Notes under the pieces: generated by a model | Databases searched by the model: none | What the model was told of the DNA's origin: nothing | Seen by the model: only the letters and a program-made list of their open reading frames with translations | Assembly: GCA_046756245.1 (NCBI GenBank) | Contig: JBHHVZ010000006.1 | Span: forward strand, 1-57,303 | Length of the DNA stretch: 57,303 nucleotides | Source of the DNA: G021776435 sp046756245 | Lineage (GTDB): Bacteria > Pseudomonadota > Alphaproteobacteria > Caulobacterales > Parvularculaceae | Reading direction: 5' to 3' | Part shown: positions 28,339 through 36,000 of the stretch, one piece after another | Position numbering within the stretch: position 1 is the first letter of the stretch | Layout of the letters: each line of letters begins with the position of its first letter | Made by a program: the position numbers and the translations under genes

Positions 28339-29340
28339 ATGAACCATAGCGGGCATACGCATGGGCTCCGTGACGATGCAAGACGGCTGACAGCCGCCCT
28401 TGTCGTCATCGCGGCCTTCATGGTGATCGAGACGATCGGCGGAATACTCGCTGGCTCGCTCGCGCTGCTCGCCGACGCCGCCCATATGCTGACAGACGCG
28501 CTGGCGCTTGCGCTGGCGGTCTGCGCGCATTGGCTTTCCTCCAGGCCGGCCGACAGGGGGTTGCATTTCGGCTATCGGCGCTGGCAGGTGCTCGCCGCTT
28601 TTCTGAACGGGCTGGCGCTGTCAGGGCTGCTGGTGTGGATCGTCTTCGAAGGCGTTCGTCGGCTTTTGAACCCGATCGAGGTGGAATGGCGGGTGATGCT
28701 GTTCATTGCGATGCTGGGGCTTGCCGCCAACATCTTCGCGTTTTTGATTCTGAACGGCGCGCGCACGAAGAACCTGAACGTTCGCGGCGCCTTGCTGCAT
28801 GTGGTCAGCGATCTGCTTGGGTCGGTCGCCGCGGTCATCGCCGCCCTTGTGATCGCCGCCACTGCGTGGTCTCGCATCGACCCGATTCTTTCCTTCGTGG
28901 TGGCGGGCCTGATTGCGCGCTCGGCCTATCGGCTCACACGCGAGGCCGGACATATTCTCCTCGAAGGCGCGCCCAGGGACCTCAACGTCGAAGCCTTGAT
29001 CCAAGGCCTGAAAGAAACCGCGCCTGTGATCAGGAATGTTCATCAAGTGCGGATCTGGCAATTGACGCCTGAACATCCAAGCCTGACCATGCACGTTTGC
29101 GTTGATCGCGCCGACGCTGCAGTCGATGCGCTGCAAAAAGCGAAGACCTATCTCGACCAGCGATACGGCATCAAGCAATCGACCATCCAGGTGGAGGTCG
29201 GCGGGGCCTGCCCCGATTGCGCCGACGGCGGCGGCGGAGTCGCCGAAGCAATCGACGCCGCCGGCATGGAACGGCGCACCGGGCCGGCGCGCGGTCCGGA
29301 TAGCGGCGCCAAAGCGGCGTTCGCCGCGCCGACAAAATAA
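28339..29340 (+). CDS. Cation diffusion facilitator (Zn/Co/Cd exporter)
   Basis: The 333-residue protein has a His-containing N-terminus (MNHSGHTHGL), six membrane helices, and a cytosolic C-terminal domain. The transport-site motifs DAAHMLTDALAL (helix 2, HxxxD) and LLHVVSDLLGS (helix 5, HxxxD) identify a zinc-type CDF that exports metal by proton antiport. The C-terminal segment ends in GGACPDCADGGGG, with a CxxC that may bind metal. It is divergent from the ZIP gene; the two probably balance zinc. Confidence 0.93.
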   Translation: MNHSGHTHGLRDDARRLTAALVVIAAFMVIETIGGILAGSLALLADAAHMLTDALALALAVCAHWLSSRPADRGLHFGYRRWQVLAAFLNGLALSGLLVWIVFEGVRRLLNPIEVEWRVMLFIAMLGLAANIFAFLILNGARTKNLNVRGALLHVVSDLLGSVAAVIAALVIAATAWSRIDPILSFVVAGLIARSAYRLTREAGHILLEGAPRDLNVEALIQGLKETAPVIRNVHQVRIWQLTPEHPSLTMHVCVDRADAAVDALQKAKTYLDQRYGIKQSTIQVEVGGACPDCADGGGGVAEAIDAAGMERRTGPARGPDSGAKAAFAAPTK

Positions 29341-29352
29341 ATCGAAATGTCG

Positions 29353-30660
29353 TCAGGCGGCCGGGCCGAGGGCGCGTCGCCAGCGAACAGCGCGTTGCTT
29401 GCGCAGCGCGTATCCCCGAGTATGGACGGGCGTCGTCGCAAGCCGCGTCAGCGCGCCGATCAATGCAATGACGACGAGATATCCGTCCCACATCTCCATC
29501 GACGCCGATGCGCCGCCGACCGCGAACACCACGAGCGCGGTCTGGGCGTGATAGGCGAAACGCGCCTGCCAGTCGGCGACGCCGGGGCCGCCGCGGCTCA
29601 AATATATTTTCCACGCGCCGAAGAACGCGCGCGCAAAAAGCATGAGATAGACGCCGAGTCCGACATAACCGGCGCCGCCGAGCATTTCGAAATAGATGCT
29701 GTGGGCGGCTTTGGCGCGTTCGGCGCGTTCACGGTCGACCGCCGCCGCGATGTCTTTTTGATACGAATTGCGCAGGCCCGCGCCGGTCAGGGGATTCTCC
29801 TGCGCCAGTTTGGCGTTGATCGCCCAGGCGTCGACCCGCCCCATGAAAGAGGCGTCTTCCGTCGCTTCTGAAATCGTCGCCATCCGGTCGCTCCAGGTCG
29901 ACGGCATGAACGCCGCAGCCGGAATCAACACCAACATCATTCCGGCGAGGATTGACAGCTTGCGTTTTGCGCGCACCCAGAAAAATCCTGAAAAAACAAG
30001 AAGCGATACAAACGCGCCGCGCGATTGCGTGCCGATTATGGCGAGCACGGATAAAGCGAACAGGATAAGCAGTCCGCGCTTAACCCAGGGCTGCGCGGCC
30101 TGTCCGTGCAGGTAGAGGATCATCGGCAGCATTGTCGCCGTCGCAATGCCGAAATGGTTGTTGTCTTCGAGCACCGTGTTCGGCATGCCCTGTACGTGAA
30201 ATTGGCCGAACGTGAGGAGCGTGAATATCGCTCCCTTGGCGGCGAAAAAACCGATAGAGATGACAAGCATCCAGACCAGTGCATGGAAACGCAACTTGTC
30301 CGTCGCCATTTGCGCGCACAGAAAGGCGAAAAGGAGCGTTTTCGTGAAACGCTCGTAATAAATGGCGGAATTCGCCGGATCGAGCGAATAGGCCTGGGCG
30401 ATCGCCATCCAGCCGGCGAGCGCGATGAACAGGAACGAGACCGGATCGAGTTTGAAACGCCGGATTTCTCCGGAAGCTATGACGGCGACAAGCGTAGCGC
30501 CGGCGATGACGGCGTTGAGCGGGACCCCGAACGCGCCATAGGCGGCCTGGTGCGGCGCCATTAAGGTAAACCACGCCCAGGTCAACAGCCCTGCGAACGG
30601 ATAGCGCAGGGCGACAATGAGGCAGATCGCTGTAAAACTCAGAAGGATGAGATCGCGCAT
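29353..30660 (-). CDS. O-antigen ligase-like protein, exosortase-associated O-glycosylation ligase type
   Basis: The 435-residue protein has about ten membrane helices. The start MRDLILLSFTAICLIVALRYPFAGLLTWAWFTLMAPH and the DUF5935 region, followed by a Wzy_C-like core (LAIIGTQSRGAFVSLLVF, then NPLTGAGLRNSYQ in a periplasmic loop), resemble the putative O-glycosylation ligases linked to exosortase A systems. Such proteins transfer polysaccharide to lipid or protein acceptors. No exosortase or polysaccharide genes lie in this window, so it is an orphan here. It converges with the CDF gene, 12 nt apart. Confidence 0.85.
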   Translation of the reverse strand: MRDLILLSFTAICLIVALRYPFAGLLTWAWFTLMAPHQAAYGAFGVPLNAVIAGATLVAVIASGEIRRFKLDPVSFLFIALAGWMAIAQAYSLDPANSAIYYERFTKTLLFAFLCAQMATDKLRFHALVWMLVISIGFFAAKGAIFTLLTFGQFHVQGMPNTVLEDNNHFGIATATMLPMILYLHGQAAQPWVKRGLLILFALSVLAIIGTQSRGAFVSLLVFSGFFWVRAKRKLSILAGMMLVLIPAAAFMPSTWSDRMATISEATEDASFMGRVDAWAINAKLAQENPLTGAGLRNSYQKDIAAAVDRERAERAKAAHSIYFEMLGGAGYVGLGVYLMLFARAFFGAWKIYLSRGGPGVADWQARFAYHAQTALVVFAVGGASASMEMWDGYLVVIALIGALTRLATTPVHTRGYALRKQRAVRWRRALGPAA

Positions 30661-30792
30661 CGCCGGTTCCAGGACCTATTTCGGGGCGGAGTCCGCCCGT
30701 CGTCAGGAGTTCGACAGCGCGTCGCAAGACTCGGGCCTTTTTCGCGGTTGCGCGCGCCGGATCTCGGCCCGGCTCGGCGTTTGGCCGCGTGA

Positions 30793-30869
30793 TGGCGTCC
30801 CCGGCAGGATTTGAACCTGCGGCCCCCAGATTAGGAATCTGGTGCTCTATCCAACTGAGCTACGGGGAC
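30793..30869 (-). tRNA. tRNA-Arg (anticodon CCT)
   Basis: On the minus strand the sequence starts GTCCCCGTAGCTCAGTTGGA and folds as a cloverleaf. The 7-nt anticodon loop TTCCTAA lies between CCAGA and TCTGG, giving anticodon CCT, which reads AGG. The T-arm contains GGTTCGAATCC-type sequence. The 3' CCA is encoded (30793-30795), giving 77 nt in total. Confidence 0.97.
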
Positions 30870-30926
30870 CCGCGCGGCGCGCACGCTATCAAGTCTCGCC
30901 GTGAAAATGAACAACGCATGACGGTT

Positions 30927-30953
30927 GCGGCGTGATTTTCATGAAAACGCCGC
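30927..30953. promoter_or_regulatory. Palindrome between tRNA-Arg and the macroglobulin gene
   Basis: GCGGCG (30927-30932) and CGCCGC (30948-30953) flank the perfect 12-bp palindrome TTTTCATGAAAA (30936-30947). It lies 58 bp upstream of the tRNA 5' end and 70 bp upstream of the macroglobulin start, a position suited to an operator in a divergent promoter region. The cognate regulator is unknown. Confidence 0.4.
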
Positions 30954-30975
30954 GGAATCGTTTTCCTCGCGTTGA

Positions 30976-30997
30976 TTAACCGCCATAATTAACCGCC
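30976..30997 (+). promoter_or_regulatory. Direct repeat TTAACCGCC x2, possible CtrA-like half-sites
   Basis: TTAACCGCC occurs at 30976-30984 and again at 30989-30997, a 13-nt period. The alphaproteobacterial cell-cycle regulator CtrA binds TTAA-N7-TTAAC; here the spacing between TTAA and TTAAC is nine, so the match is only partial. It lies 27 bp upstream of the macroglobulin start codon. Confidence 0.3.
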
Positions 30998-31023
30998 CAA
31001 ATGCGCCTGCGGGGGAGTAAAAA

Positions 31024-34000
31024 ATGCGGGAGGCTTTGATGTTTGAAAATTGGCGGATGACTCGCCCGGCGATCGCGGTTCTGGCGGCGGCGGTTCTCGG
31101 GGCTTTCGGCCTCGGTTTGTTGCTGGGCCGGGCGATCGCTCCCGGCGGTCGGGATTCGGTCGTATCAGGTCCGCCGGCGGTCGCCGTTGACGCGGGCGCC
31201 GGCGCGCCCACGCAGCGGCGCGCCTTTCAGGAGCCTCGCAGCGAGAACGCCCGCCGCCCCGCGGTCGAAGAAACCGATGAGTTCGCCTATCGGCGCCTCA
31301 GTCTCGACACAAGCGAAGATACGCCGAAAGCCTGTTTTCAATTTACCCGCGCGCTCGACGACGACGGCGACATAAACTACGCCGATTTCGTCCGCCTTTC
31401 CCCCGAAGAAAAGCCTGCGGTCGAAGTCGCCGGAACCTCGCTCTGCCTGACCGGTTTGTCGTTTGACAAGGACTATCGCGCCACCCTGCGCGCCGGGCTT
31501 CCGAGCGCCAAGGGAGAAACGCTCGCCCGCAGTGAAGAAGTGGTCGTAGCGTTCGGCGACAAGCCCGCCTATGTGGGTTTCGCCGGGGACGGCGTGATCC
31601 TGCCGCGTCTCGAAGCCGACGGTATTGGAATCGAAACCGTCAATGTAGAGAAAGTCGAAATCACGGTGCGACGCGTCTCCGACAGGAGTCTGGCGCGCAA
31701 AGAAATGGTGAGCGGCGGCTCGGTTGGCGACGACGGTTATTATTATGTCTATGGAGATGAAAGCGGCGACGATGTAGGCGTCGTCGTCTGGCAAGATGAA
31801 ATCGATACGGCCGGAGATCCGAACGAAACGGCGACGACCGTCTTTGCGCTCGGCGCCGCGCTCAAGGATCTGAAGCCGGGCGCCTATTTCGTCCGCGCCC
31901 GCGACGTATCGCCGGGCGCCGACAAGCGCCGCACCGCGCAGGCCTGGCGCTGGATCATGTTCACCGATATGGCGCTGACGACCTATTCAAGCAGCGAAGG
32001 CGTCGACGTTTTCGTCCGCTCGATCTCGACGGCCCGCCCGCTTGTCGGCGTCGAACTCGCGCTGATCGCCGCCAACAATGACGTGCTCGGTCGCGCGACC
32101 ACCAACGCGGATGGGCGCGCGCGGTTCGACGCCGCCGTGATCAACGGCGATTATCCGCTGACGCCGCGTATGATCATGGCTTATGGCCCGCAGGACGACT
32201 TCGCCGCGCTCGATCTTTCCCGCGCGCCGCTGGATCTTTCCGACCGCAATATCGGGGGCAGGACGGCGCCGGCGAACCTCGACGCCTATGTCTATCTCGA
32301 CCGGGGAATCTACCGGCCCGGCGAAACCGTTCACATTTCCGGCCTCTTGCGCGGCGCCGCCGGCAAGGCGGTGACAAACAGACCTCTGACGCTGACGATC
32401 AAGCGGCCCAACCTAACAGATGCTGAAAAGATCCGTATCGAGAAGACGGAGATTGGCGGATTTTCTTTGGATTACGAAACCCCGCGCTCGGCCCCGCGCG
32501 GGGTATGGCGCATCGACGTTGAGGCCGACGGCGCCGGCCGCGTCGGCGGCGAAACTTTCTCGGTCGAAGATTTCGTTCCGCAGCGTCTCGAGGTCAAACT
32601 CGAAACCGACGAAGAAACGCCGATGCGCGCCGGCGAAAAGCGGCCGATGACGGTGGCGAGCCGTTTCCTCTACGGCGCGCCTGCGAGCGGACTTGCGGTC
32701 GAGGCCGAAGCCCGGCTCCGGCTTGATCCCAATCCTTTCCCCGATTTGAAAGGCTATCGTTTCGGTCCCGTTAATGGCCGGTTCGACGAACGCTTCATCC
32801 GCCTGCCTAACACGACGACTGACGCGGCGGGCAATGCGGAGCTGTCGCTGTCGGTCGACGAAGCGCCGAAAGGGTACGGCGCGCCGATGCGCGCCGACGT
32901 GGTCGTGGGGGTTGTCGAACCCGGCGGACGCGTCGTGCGCGAAAGCGCGCGCATTCCGGTGCGTCCTGACGAACGCTATGTGGGTCTCAAAAAAGCCGGC
33001 GACGGGTACGGCTTCGGCCGCGACGAGCTGGCGGAGATCGACGCAGCTCTGCTCGACTGGCGCGGCGCGATGCAGGAAGGCGACCTCGAATGGCGCCTTG
33101 TCGAGGAGGATTACTGGTTCGACTGGTATCGCGACGCCGGCGAATGGCGCTGGCGGCGCTCCTACAAAGACGTGCTGGTGGCGGAAGGGCGCACGCAGGC
33201 CAAAAAGAATGCGCCGGCCCGCATTTCGCAGCGTCTCGATTACGGGACTTACCGGCTCTCGGTGTGGGACCCGGCGAGCAAGGCCAAGACCGATTTCCGT
33301 TTTTACGTGGGATGGCGCTCTTATGCGGCCGGCGCCGATACGCCGGATCAGGCGGCGCTGACGGCGCCGGATAAAAAGATCGCGCCGGGCGCGCGGGCGC
33401 GCCTGCGGCTCGAAGCGCCCTATGCGGGCGAGGCGATCGTCACGGTCGCCACCGACAGAGTGCATCTCGTCCAGCGCCTGAAGGTTGAGCGCAAGGGCCG
33501 GGACATCATTATCGACACCGACCCCGCCTGGGGCGCGGGATTTTACGTGCTGGCGACCGTGGTGACGCCACGCGACGCCGTCGACCGGCCGGTCCCAAGG
33601 CGCGCCATGGCGGTCGCCTATGTGCCGTTCGACATGTCGGAGCGCACGCTCAAAGTCTCTCTCAACGCGCCGGAGGTAATGCAGCCTCGCCAGAAACTGG
33701 AGCTCCCGGTAAGAATTGCGGGCGCCAAAGCCGGTTCGGAAGTGATGATGACTATCGCCGCCGTCGATGAAGGCATTTTGCGCCTGACCAAATTCGAGTA
33801 TCCCGATCCGGTCGATTATTATTACGGCAAGAAACGCCTCGGCGTTTCCGTTCGCGACGACTACGGACGAATATTGCACGCCAATCTCGGCGCGCCGGCG
33901 CGCTTCGGCGGCGACCAGATCGGCGGCGAGGGACTGACGGTTGTTCCCACCAAATCGGTGGCGCTGTTTTCCGGCCTCATCACCGTGAATGCTGACGGAC

Positions 34001-36000
34001 GCGCTGTGGCGCCCATCGAAATTCCCGACTTTAATGGCGAGTTGCGGCTGATGGCGGTCGCCTGGAGCGCCGAAAAGCTTGGCCGCACGGCGCAACCTTT
34101 GACAGTGCGCGATCCGGTTCCGGCCGAACTCGCGCTACCGCGGTTTCTCTCACCGGGCGATGCCGCGCAGGCGACTCTCCTGATCGATAACGTAGACGGC
34201 GCTCCCGGCGATTACGCCGTCGCCGTCAACGGCGAGAGGCCGATCGATCTTTCGCAATCGCAAACCTTCACCCTCGCAAAGGGCGAGAAAAAGACGCATC
34301 TCTTCGAACTCGCCGCCGGCGAGGTCGGAATCGGCAAGATTACGCTGTCGGTGAAGGGTCCCGATAACTTCGCCGTAACGCGCGATTATCCGATAGAGGT
34401 GCGCACGCCCTATTTCCCGGTGAGCGAGGCGCGCACGGTCGCGCAAGCGCCCGGCGAAAGTTTCGCGCTGACGAAAGCGCTCACCAACGCATTCGTGCCG
34501 GGTTCGGCGAAAGTCTCAGTGTCCTTCTCGCGATTGAAGGGCGTCGAGCCGGGGCCGCTTCTCGACGCGCTTTACCGCTATCCCTATGGCTGTTCGGAGC
34601 AGTTGACGAGTTCCGCCTTTCCGCTCCTGTTTGTTGACGTGCTCGGGGGCGAAGTCGGGCGCGATCCCGAACGCGCGGTGCGGCCGCGCGTGCAGGAAGC
34701 GGTCAACAAGCTGCTCAATCGTCAGGGCGGCGACGGCGCCTTCGGCCTGTGGCGCGAGGGCGACAGCGGCGCCTCGGCCTGGCTCGGACCTTATCTGACC
34801 GACTTTCTCTACCGCGCGCGGCAAGAAGGCTATGGCGTGCCGCAGGAGGCGCTGGAGCGTTCCTATGGCGCGCTTAGCGAAATCGCGCGTGTCGACCGCT
34901 GGACGGCGGTGAATTATCAGACTCGCGCCTATGACGGGCCGGGTTCGACCGACAAGACGGCCTATCTGCGCCGGCGCGCGGGCGCCTATGCGTTTTACGT
35001 TCTGGCCCGCGCCGGCCGCGCTGATCTTTCCGATCTGCGCTATTTCCACGACGCGCTGCTCAAGGAAACGCCGAGCCCGCTGGCGCGCGCCCATATCGCC
35101 GCGGCGCTTTTCATGATGGGCGACCGGTCCCGCGCGGCGAGCGCCTTCGATCAGGCCGTCGAAGCCCTCGGCTGGGAAAATCGGACCGATTATTACCAAT
35201 CGCCGTTGAGGGATATCGCCGGCGTGCTGGCGCTCGCCGCGGAGGCGGGCGAGGACGATCGAGTCCCGGCGCTCACGGAGCGCCTGACTACGGCGATGAA
35301 AGATCCGAACCGGATGCACACGCAGGAGAAAGCGTTCACGCTTCTGGCCGCGCAGGCGCTGATCCGGGTGGCGGGACCGGTGGCGATCTCGGTCGACGGA
35401 GCGGCGCAGGAGAATCTTGCGCCGGCGCCGTCCTTCCATCCGGACGAGGCAGCGATCGCCGCCGGGCGCGCCTACCGTAACGACGGCGAGGGGCAGATCT
35501 TCCGCACCGTGACCGTCTCCGGCGCGCCGAAGGAAGCGCCGGGGCCGGTCGCGCAAGGCTTTACGCTGTCGAAACGCATCGCGACCCGCGACGGCCGCCC
35601 GGTCGATCTCAGTGCCGTGCGGCAGAACGACAGGCTCGTGGTGGTGCTGACTGGCGCGGCGGCGAATGAACGGCTGCATCCCGTCATTATCGCCGACCTG
35701 TTGCCGGCGGGCTTCGAGATTGAGACTGTCTTGCGCCCCGAAGACGGCGGCGGACGCGGCCGGTCGGGCCCGTACAAATGGATTGGCGAAATCAGCTATC
35801 CGAAGATCGCCGAAGCGCGCGACGACCGCTTCGTCGCCGCAATCGACGTCCGCAAGAACCGCTTCACCTTCGCCTATATCGTGCGGGCGGTGACGCCCGG
35901 CGATTATGTGCTCCCCGGCGGCGTCGTCGAGGATATGTATCGGCCCGGCGTCTTTGCGCGTACGGCGTCAACCAGTCTGTCGATCGCTGCTGCGCAATGA
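31024..36000 (+). CDS. Bacterial alpha-2-macroglobulin, thioester type
   Basis: This 1658-residue protein has an N-terminal membrane anchor or signal (IAVLAAAVLGAFGLGLLLG, residues about 18-36) and is expected in the periplasm. The macroglobulin domains include RPGETVHISGLLRG and FGFxxDYETPR-type segments, then the bait-region part, then the thioester domain with YGCSEQ (Cys1190 to Gln1193), the CxEQ motif that forms the internal thioester. It traps attacking proteases after cleavage of the bait. The start is supported by GGGGGAG just upstream. PBP1C overlaps the end (ATGA), the classic pairing in which the macroglobulin is proposed to guard the envelope while PBP1C repairs peptidoglycan. Confidence 0.95.
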   Translation: MREALMFENWRMTRPAIAVLAAAVLGAFGLGLLLGRAIAPGGRDSVVSGPPAVAVDAGAGAPTQRRAFQEPRSENARRPAVEETDEFAYRRLSLDTSEDTPKACFQFTRALDDDGDINYADFVRLSPEEKPAVEVAGTSLCLTGLSFDKDYRATLRAGLPSAKGETLARSEEVVVAFGDKPAYVGFAGDGVILPRLEADGIGIETVNVEKVEITVRRVSDRSLARKEMVSGGSVGDDGYYYVYGDESGDDVGVVVWQDEIDTAGDPNETATTVFALGAALKDLKPGAYFVRARDVSPGADKRRTAQAWRWIMFTDMALTTYSSSEGVDVFVRSISTARPLVGVELALIAANNDVLGRATTNADGRARFDAAVINGDYPLTPRMIMAYGPQDDFAALDLSRAPLDLSDRNIGGRTAPANLDAYVYLDRGIYRPGETVHISGLLRGAAGKAVTNRPLTLTIKRPNLTDAEKIRIEKTEIGGFSLDYETPRSAPRGVWRIDVEADGAGRVGGETFSVEDFVPQRLEVKLETDEETPMRAGEKRPMTVASRFLYGAPASGLAVEAEARLRLDPNPFPDLKGYRFGPVNGRFDERFIRLPNTTTDAAGNAELSLSVDEAPKGYGAPMRADVVVGVVEPGGRVVRESARIPVRPDERYVGLKKAGDGYGFGRDELAEIDAALLDWRGAMQEGDLEWRLVEEDYWFDWYRDAGEWRWRRSYKDVLVAEGRTQAKKNAPARISQRLDYGTYRLSVWDPASKAKTDFRFYVGWRSYAAGADTPDQAALTAPDKKIAPGARARLRLEAPYAGEAIVTVATDRVHLVQRLKVERKGRDIIIDTDPAWGAGFYVLATVVTPRDAVDRPVPRRAMAVAYVPFDMSERTLKVSLNAPEVMQPRQKLELPVRIAGAKAGSEVMMTIAAVDEGILRLTKFEYPDPVDYYYGKKRLGVSVRDDYGRILHANLGAPARFGGDQIGGEGLTVVPTKSVALFSGLITVNADGRAVAPIEIPDFNGELRLMAVAWSAEKLGRTAQPLTVRDPVPAELALPRFLSPGDAAQATLLIDNVDGAPGDYAVAVNGERPIDLSQSQTFTLAKGEKKTHLFELAAGEVGIGKITLSVKGPDNFAVTRDYPIEVRTPYFPVSEARTVAQAPGESFALTKALTNAFVPGSAKVSVSFSRLKGVEPGPLLDALYRYPYGCSEQLTSSAFPLLFVDVLGGEVGRDPERAVRPRVQEAVNKLLNRQGGDGAFGLWREGDSGASAWLGPYLTDFLYRARQEGYGVPQEALERSYGALSEIARVDRWTAVNYQTRAYDGPGSTDKTAYLRRRAGAYAFYVLARAGRADLSDLRYFHDALLKETPSPLARAHIAAALFMMGDRSRAASAFDQAVEALGWENRTDYYQSPLRDIAGVLALAAEAGEDDRVPALTERLTTAMKDPNRMHTQEKAFTLLAAQALIRVAGPVAISVDGAAQENLAPAPSFHPDEAAIAAGRAYRNDGEGQIFRTVTVSGAPKEAPGPVAQGFTLSKRIATRDGRPVDLSAVRQNDRLVVVLTGAAANERLHPVIIADLLPAGFEIETVLRPEDGGGRGRSGPYKWIGEISYPKIAEARDDRFVAAIDVRKNRFTFAYIVRAVTPGDYVLPGGVVEDMYRPGVFARTASTSLSIAAAQ

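Noticed and set aside
32413..34095. Minus-strand open frame of 560 codons inside the macroglobulin gene
   Set aside because: It is antisense to a clearly coding sequence with intact domains and a thioester motif; no family is recognisable.
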